A stretch of 22,117 nucleotides of DNA from Puniceicoccales bacterium (GTDB lineage: Bacteria; Verrucomicrobiota; Verrucomicrobiia; Opitutales; JAIRKQ01): positions 1-22,117 of the forward strand of contig JAISBO010000008.1 in assembly GCA_031266155.1 (NCBI GenBank), given 5' to 3'. The notes beneath the pieces are model-generated. The model made no database searches, was not told the DNA's origin, and worked only from the letters and a program-made list of their open reading frames with translations. Of this stretch, positions 7,789 to 15,984 are shown piece after piece (within the stretch, counting starts at the first letter, position 1; every line of letters begins with the position of its first letter). The position numbers and the translations under genes are program-made.

Positions 7789-7863
7789 TGGCACCCCCAC
7801 GGGGAATCGAACCCCGGTTTCTGGAATGAGAATCCAATGTCCTGGCCGCTAGACGATGAGGGC
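7789..7863 (-). tRNA. tRNA-Glu (anticodon CUC)
   Basis: A 75-base cloverleaf on the minus strand with encoded CCA. Acceptor GCCCTCA pairs with TGGGGGT (two wobble pairs, including G1-U72), discriminator G. The anticodon stem is TTGGA with TCCAG, and the loop TTCTCAT carries CUC. The T-arm is CGGGG-TTCGAAT-CCCCG. CUC reads only GAG, so a second tRNA-Glu (UUC) must exist elsewhere. It converges on tRNA-Met across 142 bases. A TTGACA hexamer on the minus strand (7917-7912) lies about 50 bases upstream as a possible -35, but no convincing -10 follows. Confidence 0.93.
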
Positions 7864-8071
7864 AATACATTACAAAACCATCTGGCTTTAGCAAATTTTG
7901 ATGGGCATCTTTGTCAATATCAATGTGGGACAAGTTTATTTTGGGAAACCTTTTCTTCACACATTCGGCCCCATAGAATTTGCGAGAAATTCTGTGGAGG
8001 CTTTTATGTCAAAAATGTCAAAAATAAATCACCGGGCAGCGATCAAACGCTATTATCTTTACATGTTGCAA

Positions 8072-8101
8072 TTGACTTTTCTGAAGTTAGATGTAAATAA
8101 C
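8072..8101 (+). promoter_or_regulatory. possible promoter of the ppx/gppA-like gene
   Basis: TTGACT (8072-8077) with an 18-base spacer to AATAAC (8096-8101), four of six matches. Predicted start near 8107 leaves a leader of about 28 bases to ATG 8135. This supports that start over the longer open frame beginning at 7898. Confidence 0.4.
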
Positions 8102-8134
8102 AAACACAAGTCGAGAAATATTAGAAAATTTTTG

Positions 8135-8992
8135 ATGCATGACAACATAACAGTCGTTGATATTGGGAGTGGTTCCATGAAAGCTTCTGTGTTTGCCTGT
8201 ACCCAAGATTCGGTAGCACACTTGGGTGGAATCTCTCGAGGGTTTAGGCTGTGTTCGCGAATGGGAGCAAATATTTCCGACAATAAGATCAAGGTCACTA
8301 CGGGATTTTTTGAAGAGGTTTTGGCCCTTGCGCGGGAACATAATTCTACCAAAATAATTGCTGTTGCTACCCAGGCTGCCAGGAAAGCAGCAAATTTTTC
8401 TAGATTGCAGAAGAAAATTTTAAAGAAAACGGGGATTAACCTGCATATTATTAGTGGGACAGAAGAAGCCACGCTGACAGCTAAAAGCGCACGACATCTT
8501 ACGGAATTGGAAAAGTTCATTTCCTTCGACATTGGGTGTGGCAGCGTGGAAATAGCAAAATTCGACAAAATTTTACAAAATACCTGGAGTTTACCAATCA
8601 GCACGCTCGACTTAGCCAAAGTGCATAACATCGAAGCGGCCCAGGCAACCATAAAAAATGTATTAAACACATTACCCGCACATACCAGAAACATGTTGGA
8701 GTATGAACTGATTGGCAGTGGGGGAACTTTAAAAGTTGCATGCCTGTTGATCAATGGGAAAACACGAAACTTTATCACCTGCGATGAAATACAAAATTTG
8801 TTTAATATATTGAAGGATAAAACAAAAGAAGAACGCGTCGCCCTTGGTGTTCCAAAAAACCGTGCGGACATTTTGCCTTTTGGGCTGCTAATAATCTTAC
8901 AAATCATGCAACACATGGGGAAGGATAAAGTATTTTTGACTTCTGGAAGTTTACGTGCTAGTTTGGCCCTTGAGTATTTTAAAATGATATGA
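8135..8992 (+). CDS. Ppx/GppA-family phosphatase
   Basis: An ASKHA-fold phosphatase of the exopolyphosphatase/pppGpp-phosphohydrolase family, 285 residues, about the size of the catalytic domain alone. Visible motifs are VVDIGSGSMKASVF (phosphate-1 loop, Asp9; the usual form is DIGSNS), IAVATQAARKAANF, IISGTEEA (106-112, with the conserved Glu pair), FDIGCGSVEI (phosphate-2, Asp132), IGSGGT and RADILPFG (243-250). There is no HD-type C-terminal domain as in E. coli Ppx or GppA. Whether it acts on polyphosphate, pppGpp or another phosphoanhydride cannot be read. The frame is open upstream to 7898, but the extension does not match the family and a promoter lies inside it, so I start at ATG 8135, with no clear ribosome site. 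It overlaps the pseudouridine synthase gene by four bases (ATGA). Confidence 0.87.
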   Translation: MHDNITVVDIGSGSMKASVFACTQDSVAHLGGISRGFRLCSRMGANISDNKIKVTTGFFEEVLALAREHNSTKIIAVATQAARKAANFSRLQKKILKKTGINLHIISGTEEATLTAKSARHLTELEKFISFDIGCGSVEIAKFDKILQNTWSLPISTLDLAKVHNIEAAQATIKNVLNTLPAHTRNMLEYELIGSGGTLKVACLLINGKTRNFITCDEIQNLFNILKDKTKEERVALGVPKNRADILPFGLLIILQIMQHMGKDKVFLTSGSLRASLALEYFKMI

Positions 8993-9924
8993 TGGTAGGC
9001 GACGAACAAACAATCGTAGTTCAGGACAGTGGAAAGGGAAAAAGAATTGATAAATTTTTGAGTGAAAATTTTCAAGATGTTAGCCGTACACAATTGAAAA
9101 AATCATTCGACGGAGGTTTAGTCTCCATCAAAGGGGTTCCAATGCCTGCGAAATATATTTTACATGGGCAAGAATTGATAACACTGCGACTGATCCTTCC
9201 CAATGACGTCACTCTTCATCCGGTCAGCATGCCACTGGATATACTTTTCGAAGATGAGGACATTATCGTCGTTAATAAACCGGCTGGCATTGTGGTTCAT
9301 GCGGGGAATGGGACATCGGCCCCAACATTGGTCGAAGGAATTTTATCACACTGTCGGTTGAGCGGATCTGGAAATCCACTACGGCCGGGGGTTGTCCACA
9401 GACTAGATAAGGATACAAGCGGAGCGATAATTTTCACCAAAACGGACAGGGCCTACCTACAACTGGTAAAAATGTTCGCAACACGCAAAATTAAAAAAAC
9501 ATATCAAACGATTGTCTGTGAAACATTTGCCAAAAGCTTTGGAGAGATTTGTCTGCCTGTCCAAAGGAATAGGTTTGTGCGGACCAAAATGGCAGTGTCG
9601 GTAAATGGCAAAGAAGCCATTAGCAGATGGCATATCCTGAAATCTTTTGGGCAACAATTTACCCATTTGCAGGTAAATATTTTAACCGGAAGAACCCACC
9701 AAATTCGGGTACACATGGCAGCTATTGGACACCCCATACTTGGAGATACCACCTATGGCTATGACAAAAATTTCTCAAAATTAGTGACCTCTACCCGAGT
9801 AATGTTACACGCTTCGGAAGTAGCTTTTAATCACCCATGTACCGGAGAAACAATTTCCATAAAAACACGGTTACCCCTGGATTTTGCACAGGTTCTTCAG
9901 TTGCTATCGGGAAAAATTAGCTGA
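8989..9924 (+). CDS. 23S rRNA pseudouridine synthase, RluA/RluD family
   Basis: Isomerises uridine to pseudouridine, most likely in 23S rRNA. The N-terminal S4 RNA-binding domain (about 15-70) has KGKRIDKFLSENF and SRTQLKKSF. The catalytic domain contains VVNKPAGIVVHAG, PGVVHRLDKDTSGA with nucleophile Asp140, and GRTHQIRVHMAAIGHPILGD. At 311 residues with an S4 domain it resembles RluD more than the S4-less RluA, but the target positions cannot be read. Starts at ATG 8989 or 8992 both overlap the previous stop, implying translational coupling to the Ppx/GppA-like gene. An 88-base gap follows before the lipoprotein gene. Confidence 0.93.
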   Translation: MMVGDEQTIVVQDSGKGKRIDKFLSENFQDVSRTQLKKSFDGGLVSIKGVPMPAKYILHGQELITLRLILPNDVTLHPVSMPLDILFEDEDIIVVNKPAGIVVHAGNGTSAPTLVEGILSHCRLSGSGNPLRPGVVHRLDKDTSGAIIFTKTDRAYLQLVKMFATRKIKKTYQTIVCETFAKSFGEICLPVQRNRFVRTKMAVSVNGKEAISRWHILKSFGQQFTHLQVNILTGRTHQIRVHMAAIGHPILGDTTYGYDKNFSKLVTSTRVMLHASEVAFNHPCTGETISIKTRLPLDFAQVLQLLSGKIS

Positions 9925-10012
9925 GTTCGAAATGTAAAATGCAGAAGGTTGAAAAGTTAGGAATCTTTTACTTGCATACATATTTTTGATTTTTAGCATC
10001 CTAAAACCTATT

Positions 10013-10954
10013 ATGAAAAATGCGAAACTGCCTTTAGTTATATTTTTATATGTCGTTACTTTTGCGGTGAGTGGGTGTAATTCCATGATTACGAATAACA
10101 CCCCTGCCCAAATACCTCAAAATGGTTCTGAAATTTACACCATTGCAATGTCCGTTAACCCAGATGGAACATACTCCATTCCCAATAGTTACTCGGCACG
10201 TATCGTAGTCGATGGGGAAGTCCACAAAATGGAGAAAAACAATGATTTTGAGTATTCATACGACTATGCGAGATCGACTGACCAGCACAAGGTGAACTAC
10301 TACTATGAGATTGATTACAAGAAAAAAGTTAACGGCAATATCCGCCAGGAGTCTAAACGTTCAAAACTCTATAATTTAATCATTGCAAACAGGTATGTTA
10401 TCGGATTTGAAAGCAATCGAGGGATCCCCGGTTCAGCAATTACACTACTTGGGCGTGGTTTCGAAAGAGGTGATTACGTAGAAATAGATGGTGTGCCATG
10501 TGAAACCAGTTTTGTTTCTCCAAATTCTTTGTCTTTCGTTGTGCCAATATTGGGCCACGGGAATAAACATCACGCGAAGCTGGTCAGTGACAATGGAGAT
10601 ATTGGGCTTGGAGTTTTTCACATCGATCGGGTATCTTTCCAATCTAGCCTATCCAGCATCAACCTAGAATTCGGGGAAAAACAAGCACTTGTGCTTACGA
10701 TAAATTTTGATGCTCCCCAGGAAGGCATTGTAGTAGATGCAACAACCAACATCCCGGATAGCATTATTATGAGAGATATTTTCATACCCGCCGGAGCACG
10801 ATCGACCAGCGTGGTAATTAGAGGAGGGGCTGCAGGATCAGGAATGCTATATCTTACAGCGGAAGGATTTGAGGAGCTTAAAATTCCCGTCGAAGTAATT
10901 TCCTCGAATGAAGGAATAAATGCGGCCATGGACGATACCATTAGCTACGATTAG
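10013..10954 (+). CDS. lipoprotein with IPT/TIG and a second Ig-like domain
   Basis: A 313-residue exported lipoprotein of unknown role. The signal peptide is basic at the start (MKNAK), hydrophobic, and ends in lipobox VSGC with Cys22 as the lipidated residue. Residues 35-125 form a polar, Tyr-rich beta region (SYDYARS, NYYYEIDYKKK). Residues 128-203 look like an IPT/TIG domain (PGSAITLLGRGF, VEIDGVPC, SLSFVVP). Residues 206-297 look like a second all-beta domain with a calx-beta-like IFIPAGARSTSVVIRG stretch. The start is ATG 10013; an in-frame TTG at 9986 would put nine residues before the signal. It lies 16 bases before glgB on the same strand, so they may share a transcript, although no functional link is obvious. 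Position 1 of the mature protein is Cys, followed by Asn-Ser, not the Asp typical of inner-membrane retention in enterics. Confidence 0.85.
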   Translation: MKNAKLPLVIFLYVVTFAVSGCNSMITNNTPAQIPQNGSEIYTIAMSVNPDGTYSIPNSYSARIVVDGEVHKMEKNNDFEYSYDYARSTDQHKVNYYYEIDYKKKVNGNIRQESKRSKLYNLIIANRYVIGFESNRGIPGSAITLLGRGFERGDYVEIDGVPCETSFVSPNSLSFVVPILGHGNKHHAKLVSDNGDIGLGVFHIDRVSFQSSLSSINLEFGEKQALVLTINFDAPQEGIVVDATTNIPDSIIMRDIFIPAGARSTSVVIRGGAAGSGMLYLTAEGFEELKIPVEVISSNEGINAAMDDTISYD

Positions 10955-10970
10955 TTCTTAGATTTTTGAA

Positions 10971-13208
10971 ATGATAATATCTCCCGAAGAATTAGATGAA
11001 TTTCTATGTGCTAAGCATGCCCTTCCCCATGACAGGTTAGGTATGCACCCGGTGACAAAAAATAGCACCGTCATTGGTATTGTGGTGCGTGCATACCTAC
11101 AAAACACAGAAAAATGCACCGTCGTCGATATTTCTACCAACGAAAAATTCGACATGTCGAGGCTCAGTGATAGTGGATTTTTCGAGGTTTTCATTAAAAA
11201 TCGCAGGGAAATCTTTGCCTATCAATTTGCCATTGAAACCTACGAAGAGGATGTGGTTTTAAAACATGATCCATATTCGTTCCTTCCGACCATAAGTACG
11301 TTTGACTGCCATTTATTTGGACAGGGAAAACACCGCCGAATTTTCGACCGGCTAGGAGCATGTGTCCGTACAATGAATGGCATTTTGGGTACAGCGTTTG
11401 CCGTTTGGGCTCCCAATGCCAAACGCGTATCGGTAGTTGGTGATTTTAACAATTGGGATGGCCGCTATTATCCAATGCGCATGTTGGGAGCATCTGGAAT
11501 TTGGGAACTATTTATCCCCGGCGTTGGAAGTTTTTCAAAATATAAGTATGAGCTGGTCAATTCCCGCGATGAATTGGTATTGAAAAGCGACCCCTATGGA
11601 AGCTATTTCGAAGGGCCACCAAACAACGCTGCCATCATTTTCGATTCCTCGAATTTTGTGTGGAATGACCAGCCGTGGATGGAAAAACGTGCTGAAACTA
11701 AATGGCATAATAGCCGCATGGCGGTCTATGAAGTACATCTGGATTCATGGATGCGTGTTCCGGAGGATGGCGATCGACCATTGACATATGTCGAATTGGC
11801 AAAAAAACTTACGAACTACGTCAAAAAAATGGGATTTACCCATGTAGAATTTATGCCGATAACGGAATACCCATTTCTCAAATCATGGGGATATCAGGTC
11901 TCGGGATATTTTGCCCCCACGCACCGCTACGGAACCCCCTTCGATTTTAAGAAATTGATTGATCACTTACACACCAATAACATTGGCGTAATCATCGATT
12001 GGGTCCCTGCGCATTTCCCAAGGGACGCGTTTGCGTTGGCTGACTTTGATGGGACACAGCTCTATGAGCATGAAGACGAACGTCGAAGATATCACGAAGA
12101 TTGGGGTACTCTGGTATTTAATTACGGGCGCCACGAGGTTCGAAATTTTCTAATTGGAAGCGTGTTAAATTGGTTCGAAAAATTTCACGTGGACGGTATC
12201 CGCGTAGATGCTGTAGCATCCATGCTATACCTCGATTATTCCCGTAAAAGTGGCAATTGGTTACCCAATTGTTACGGGGGAAAGGAAAATATCGAAGCCC
12301 TTGAGTTTTTGCGTGAAATGAACGATGTAGTCCACGAAATGTTTCCAGGAACCGTCACCATAGCCGAAGAATCCACTTCTTTTAGCGGCGTCACAAGAAG
12401 GACGAAATACTATGGTCTTGGCTTTGATTTTAAGTGGAATATGGGATGGATGCACGATACCTTGGACTATTTTTCTCAGGACCCAATCTATCGCAAACAC
12501 AGCCATAACCAACTAACGTTTGCAATGCTGTATCAATATTCGGAAAATTTTATCAGTTCCATTTCGCACGATGAGGTTGTCTATGGCAAACGCTCAATGT
12601 TGTACAAAATGCCGGGAGCGACCATTTCAGAAAAAGCACGGCACCTGATGGCACTATATGCGTACATGTGGCTATGGCCCGGGAAAAAAACACTATTCAT
12701 GGGCTGTGAGTTTGGCCAAAGCAACGAATGGCAATATGACAAAAGCTTGGATTGGCATCTATTAAAATACCCGGACCACAGGTCTATACAACAACTAATA
12801 ACCGATTTGAACAGCATCTACGAGCGGTACGATTTCTTGGCCAAATACGACATGGATTCTAGAGGTTTTGAATGGATCTCCTGCGACGATTGCGATAATT
12901 CGGTTATCGCATTTATCCGGAAAGACATTGCCGATAGCAAAATGATTGTCGTTTGTAATTTTACACCCGTTGAGCGTACTCACTACAGAATTGGTTCACC
13001 AGAAAAGTGTTTCTGGAAGGAAATTTTTAATAGCGATTGCAAGGCATATGGAGGGATGAATCGCGGAAATCTTGGGGGAAAGCAGGCCGATAATTTACCA
13101 TTCCATGGAAGGCCATACTCCCTAGAATTATATCTTCCACCATTGGGGGTACTTTGCCTCGTTCCCAGAGGAAATACCCATCGCAGTGCAAAAGCATCCA
13201 AAGCTTAG
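10971..13208 (+). CDS. glgB: 1,4-alpha-glucan branching enzyme (GH13)
   Basis: Introduces alpha-1,6 branches into glycogen. The 745 residues follow the GlgB plan: an N-terminal beta domain (about 1-125), a CBM48 domain with FAVWAPNAKRVSVVGDFNNW (from about 143), a GH13 barrel and a C-terminal beta sandwich. Catalytic region motifs are VIIDWVPAHFPRDAFAL, DGIRVDAVASMLY with nucleophile Asp413, TIAEESTSF with acid/base Glu466, and SISHDEVVYGK with His533 and Asp534. The VASMLY and GxEF (MGCEFGQ) patterns are diagnostic of branching rather than debranching enzymes. ATG 10971 has no strong ribosome site. It directly follows the lipoprotein gene, with no glgA or glgC in the window. It converges on the MATE gene. 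Confidence 0.97.
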   Translation: MIISPEELDEFLCAKHALPHDRLGMHPVTKNSTVIGIVVRAYLQNTEKCTVVDISTNEKFDMSRLSDSGFFEVFIKNRREIFAYQFAIETYEEDVVLKHDPYSFLPTISTFDCHLFGQGKHRRIFDRLGACVRTMNGILGTAFAVWAPNAKRVSVVGDFNNWDGRYYPMRMLGASGIWELFIPGVGSFSKYKYELVNSRDELVLKSDPYGSYFEGPPNNAAIIFDSSNFVWNDQPWMEKRAETKWHNSRMAVYEVHLDSWMRVPEDGDRPLTYVELAKKLTNYVKKMGFTHVEFMPITEYPFLKSWGYQVSGYFAPTHRYGTPFDFKKLIDHLHTNNIGVIIDWVPAHFPRDAFALADFDGTQLYEHEDERRRYHEDWGTLVFNYGRHEVRNFLIGSVLNWFEKFHVDGIRVDAVASMLYLDYSRKSGNWLPNCYGGKENIEALEFLREMNDVVHEMFPGTVTIAEESTSFSGVTRRTKYYGLGFDFKWNMGWMHDTLDYFSQDPIYRKHSHNQLTFAMLYQYSENFISSISHDEVVYGKRSMLYKMPGATISEKARHLMALYAYMWLWPGKKTLFMGCEFGQSNEWQYDKSLDWHLLKYPDHRSIQQLITDLNSIYERYDFLAKYDMDSRGFEWISCDDCDNSVIAFIRKDIADSKMIVVCNFTPVERTHYRIGSPEKCFWKEIFNSDCKAYGGMNRGNLGGKQADNLPFHGRPYSLELYLPPLGVLCLVPRGNTHRSAKASKA

Positions 13209-13251
13209 TCGTTGGCTAAATCTAGGTTGCTTTTAAAAGTGATATAAAGGC

Positions 13252-13443
13252 ATGCGAAACAGAAAAAGCAGAGTGCTTCCCAAAGAAATTTATTCCGGAG
13301 AGGTCTCCGGCGTAACTATGAAAAACTTTTACAAGTATTTCCCGGCACACTCTTTCTCCCCATGGCAATCTCTTTTTTATACGGCTTTGTCCTTAGTAGA
13401 CAACACTTTTGTACCATTTCAAACTCTTGTAGCGTCTATGTAG
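13252..13443 (+). CDS. doubtful 63-residue ORF in the glgB-MATE convergent spacer
   Basis: An open frame from ATG 13252 to a TAG at 13441-13443, overlapping the last 51 bases of the MATE gene on the other strand. The product starts MRNRKSRVLPKEIY and contains an aromatic segment NFYKYFPAHSFSPWQSLFYT. Codon choice resembles neighbouring genes. However, AAAGG sits only one base before the ATG, too close for normal initiation; an internal ATG (MKNFYKYF, 13318) is an alternative. I recognise no family. The spacer otherwise holds the 16-base palindrome at 13295-13310. Confidence 0.25.
   Translation: MRNRKSRVLPKEIYSGEVSGVTMKNFYKYFPAHSFSPWQSLFYTALSLVDNTFVPFQTLVASM
13295..13310. repeat. 16-base perfect palindromic hairpin
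   Basis: CCGGAGA, GG, TCTCCGG: two perfect 7-base arms around a GG centre, between the convergent glgB and MATE genes. It is GC-rich against an AT-rich background. No U-run follows on either strand, so it could be a weak bidirectional terminator, an RNA-stability hairpin or a protein site. Confidence 0.5.
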
Positions 13444-14754
13444 TAGTAGCAACCAGGAAGATACCCAACAAGTGGATAGCAAATGTACAATTATTGCGGA
13501 ATTCAGCATGTCAAATGCATATAGCAGCACGACTGGAAAAACAACGAAACCCCATAGACATCCCAAATTGGTAACATTTATATATTTTGTATCACCACCT
13601 GAAGCCAATGTCCCCCAAAAGATAGCACATAAAGACTCTAGAGTTACATTGATAAACTGTATTTTAAAAATTATCGACAGTGTGGGGTATAGGTGCGCAA
13701 CATCTTCATTTATGGTGCCAAGAAGGCCGCAGAATAAACGGGGAGAAATGAGCAGTGGAAATATGAAGATAAAACATAGAACTAGCGTTATGATCGTTAC
13801 TTTTCTAAGAACTACTCCAATGGATGCCAAATCTTTTTTCCCTATAAAATTGGCAGAAATTGCAGCAGTTCCCTTTGATAAACTGTCACAAATAAAAGCA
13901 ATCAATATGTAGACCGTCGTGGCAACTCCATGGACCGTTGCTAAATCCTTTGATACATGGCTTAGGGCAGCGTATATTAAATACCACGCAAGCAATTCAA
14001 CGCTTCGACCAAATGACATAGGTAGTCCAACTTTCAAACATTTTCCGAATAGCTCTTTGTCAAATTTATAGTTCTTTGCCGTATGAAAATATTGTCTGTT
14101 TTTGGAACTCCAAAAGCTCGCTGCTAAAATTAAAATTTGTACAGCCTGGGCAATGATTGTCGCTATTGCTGCTCCCTTACATCCAAGGCTAGGAATAATT
14201 TCTCTGACTCCGAAAACCAACAAATAATCCAAAATGGCATTGATAAGATTTCCAACAATAACGATCATCGTGATGATTTTCGTTTGCCCACGGCCGACAA
14301 AAAATCCCGTAAATGCAGCTGCCAGTCCAGGTTGCCAACAAAAATATGTAAGTAACCGTTGATATGCAACGCCATCTTGGGCGTAGCACTCTGGAATCAG
14401 GTTCAAATAGTCTGAAAAATATCCAATCGGAACATAAAAGATCGCAGCAAATATTACCAAATATATCATCTGCCAAACGGGGGAAGCGATTTTATCATGC
14501 TCTCCGGCACCATTGTACTGCCCGACGAAGATTTCCGTGGTCCCTGTGATTGCCATCAAAAGAAACGTATAGAATCCTGCCAAATTGCCACCAAGCATGG
14601 CCGCATTCATCGCATCCAGGGAATATCGCATCAAAATAAAGCGATCCACTAAAAACATCAAATTGACTGATAAACACGATAAAATTAACGGAATTATAAT
14701 CTTTAGTATGCCAGATACGGAGGTATCTATTTGTATTTTTTTCGTAAAACTCAT
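13393..14754 (-). CDS. MATE-family multidrug/organic-compound efflux transporter
   Basis: A polytopic inner-membrane antiporter of about 453 residues with roughly twelve hydrophobic segments, the MATE (NorM/DinF-like) topology. Family-like stretches include LKIIIPLILSCLSVNLMFLV in the first helix, GTTEIFVGQYNGAGEHDK after helix 2, FVGRGQTKIITMI and NLINAILDYLLVFG in the N-terminal bundle, and ASGGDTKYINV before helix 11. It probably exports cationic or organic compounds using Na+ or H+; the substrate is unknown. I chose ATG 14754 (MSFTKKIQIDTSV) because MATE proteins usually begin shortly before helix 1. A TTG at 14790 preceded by AAGAAGG adds 12 residues and has the better ribosome site, so the start is unsettled. 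It is divergent from obgE and apparently monocistronic. Confidence 0.9.
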   Translation of the reverse strand: MSFTKKIQIDTSVSGILKIIIPLILSCLSVNLMFLVDRFILMRYSLDAMNAAMLGGNLAGFYTFLLMAITGTTEIFVGQYNGAGEHDKIASPVWQMIYLVIFAAIFYVPIGYFSDYLNLIPECYAQDGVAYQRLLTYFCWQPGLAAAFTGFFVGRGQTKIITMIVIVGNLINAILDYLLVFGVREIIPSLGCKGAAIATIIAQAVQILILAASFWSSKNRQYFHTAKNYKFDKELFGKCLKVGLPMSFGRSVELLAWYLIYAALSHVSKDLATVHGVATTVYILIAFICDSLSKGTAAISANFIGKKDLASIGVVLRKVTIITLVLCFIFIFPLLISPRLFCGLLGTINEDVAHLYPTLSIIFKIQFINVTLESLCAIFWGTLASGGDTKYINVTNLGCLWGFVVFPVVLLYAFDMLNSAIIVHLLSTCWVSSWLLLLHRRYKSLKWYKSVVY

Positions 14755-14764
14755 ATAGCCGTTG

Positions 14765-14781
14765 TTTCTCAACCCGAGAAA
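14765..14781 (-). other. hairpin in the MATE leader or first codons
   Basis: TTTCTC-AACCC-GAGAAA, a 6-bp stem with a 5-base loop, ending 10 bases before ATG 14754. GTTG/CAAC arms at 14761-14764 and 14788-14791 could extend it around a bulge. If translation starts at ATG 14754 it would occlude the ribosome-site region; if at TTG 14790 it lies in coding sequence. Confidence 0.35.
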
Positions 14782-14816
14782 TTTTAACAACTAACCTTCT
14801 TTCCTATTACTACCAA

Positions 14817-14833
14817 CTTCTTTGGAAAAGAAG
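14817..14833. repeat. inverted repeat in the MATE-obgE divergent spacer
   Basis: CTTCTTT-GGA-AAAGAAG, a 7-base dyad upstream of both divergent genes and about 50 bases before the obgE -35. It is a possible operator or a chance purine/pyrimidine dyad. Confidence 0.35.
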
Positions 14834-14878
14834 CAGGAAGTCAAGAAAATTGAAAACCAAGTGGCATCAAATAAAGTT

Positions 14879-14907
14879 TTGACAAAAAAATGATCAATAC
14901 CAATAGT
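14879..14907 (+). promoter_or_regulatory. promoter of the obgE operon
   Basis: A perfect TTGACA (14879-14884), a 17-base spacer and AATAGT (14902-14907, four of six). Predicted start is near 14914, about 20 bases before ATG 14935. Confidence 0.6.
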
Positions 14908-14934
14908 GGAGCTTTGCTATTCATGGGAAAATAA

Positions 14935-15936
14935 ATGTTCGTCGATGAGGTTCATAATGTACGCTTAAAAGCCGGCAATGGAGGTAATGGGTGTTTGAGT
15001 TTTCGCCGTGAAAAGTTCATCCCCAAGGGAGGCCCCAACGGAGGAGATGGCGGTAATGGAGGAGACGTAATTCTTGTCGGTGACGAAAATATCGACGACT
15101 TATCCGTTTATAGGTTTACTCCCCATGCAAAGGCTGAAAATGGTAAGCATGGCATGGGAAGTGAAATGCATGGGAGAAATGGCAAACATTGCTTTTTGAA
15201 GGTTCCCATTGGTACTGCCATCATCGATTCAAATACGAAAAACTTTGTCACGGAAGTGCTGCAACATGGCCAAGAAATCATCATTTTGAAGGGAGGCATG
15301 GGAGGAAAGGGAAACGTAAATTTTAAATCGTCAACAAACCAGGCTCCTCGCCATACTACTCCGGGCACACCAGGGGAAGAAGGAATTTTTGATCTTATCT
15401 TAAAAACCATAGCAGACGTTGGCCTCGTTGGATTTCCCAATGCCGGAAAATCCACGTTGATTGGAAGGCTTACCGATGCCACCCCCAAAGTCGCAAACTA
15501 CCCATTTACGACATTGCATGTCCATATTGGCATCATGGCCGACAAAAGCAGTAACGGCAAAATAATCATCGCTGATATCCCAGGAATCATCGGGGGAGCC
15601 CATGAAAACCGAGGATTAGGCCTACGATTTTTAAAACACATTGAGCGATGCTCTTCCCTCTTGTTCCTAATAGATATGGCCGGCAGCGATGGTCGTTCGC
15701 CGGTCGACGATTACACTATTTTACTGGAAGAGCTCCAATGCCATGCCATGAATTTACTGGATAAAAAGCGCATTGTGGTTGCCAATAAAATGGACATGGA
15801 ATCTGCCCAGGAAAATATAAAAATTTTTAGGCGGACCCATAAAATCGATGTCCTTGAAATATCCTGCGTGACGGGAAGCGGCATCGACAATTTGAAAAAT
15901 CTGCTGTCTCAGACAAGGCATGCGAAAATTTTGTAA
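14935..15936 (+). CDS. obgE: GTPase ObgE/CgtA
   Basis: A ribosome-associated GTPase involved in late 50S assembly and stress signalling. The N-terminal Obg domain (1-158) shows the glycine-rich turns GNGGNGC and NGGDGGNGGD. The G domain has G1 GFPNAGKS (166-173), switch I YPFTTL, G3 DIPG (214-217) followed by GAHENRGLG, G4 NKMD (284-287) and G5 SCVTG. At 333 residues it stops after the G domain and lacks the variable C-terminal OCT domain of many Obg proteins. The start is ATG 14935 behind a good promoter, with only a weak GGGA ribosome site. The SNF2 gene follows 48 bases downstream on the same strand. L21/L27 genes, the common obgE neighbours, are not here. Confidence 0.97.
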   Translation: MFVDEVHNVRLKAGNGGNGCLSFRREKFIPKGGPNGGDGGNGGDVILVGDENIDDLSVYRFTPHAKAENGKHGMGSEMHGRNGKHCFLKVPIGTAIIDSNTKNFVTEVLQHGQEIIILKGGMGGKGNVNFKSSTNQAPRHTTPGTPGEEGIFDLILKTIADVGLVGFPNAGKSTLIGRLTDATPKVANYPFTTLHVHIGIMADKSSNGKIIIADIPGIIGGAHENRGLGLRFLKHIERCSSLLFLIDMAGSDGRSPVDDYTILLEELQCHAMNLLDKKRIVVANKMDMESAQENIKIFRRTHKIDVLEISCVTGSGIDNLKNLLSQTRHAKIL

Positions 15937-15937
15937 A

Positions 15938-15977
15938 AAATAGCCGTCTTATCTTGCAAAATTCCTTGGGGCTATTT
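15938..15977 (+). other. long-loop inverted repeat between obgE and the SNF2 gene
   Basis: AAATAGCC (15938-15945) is the exact complement of GGCTATTT (15970-15977), leaving a 24-base loop. It fills the obgE-SNF2 gap and ends seven bases before the SNF2 ATG, so it could attenuate or occlude SNF2 translation. The loop is long for an intrinsic terminator. Confidence 0.4.
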
Positions 15978-15984
15978 ATTGTCA

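Noticed and set aside
7898..8134. N-terminal extension of the Ppx/GppA-like protein by 79 residues
   Set aside because: Although in frame, it has no family similarity, it contains a plausible promoter, and the family N-terminus starts right after ATG 8135.
8059..9093. 344-codon open frame on the minus strand opposite the Ppx/GppA-like gene
   Set aside because: It lies wholly antisense to a gene with clear family motifs and shows no recognisable domain; its composition is that of an antisense shadow.
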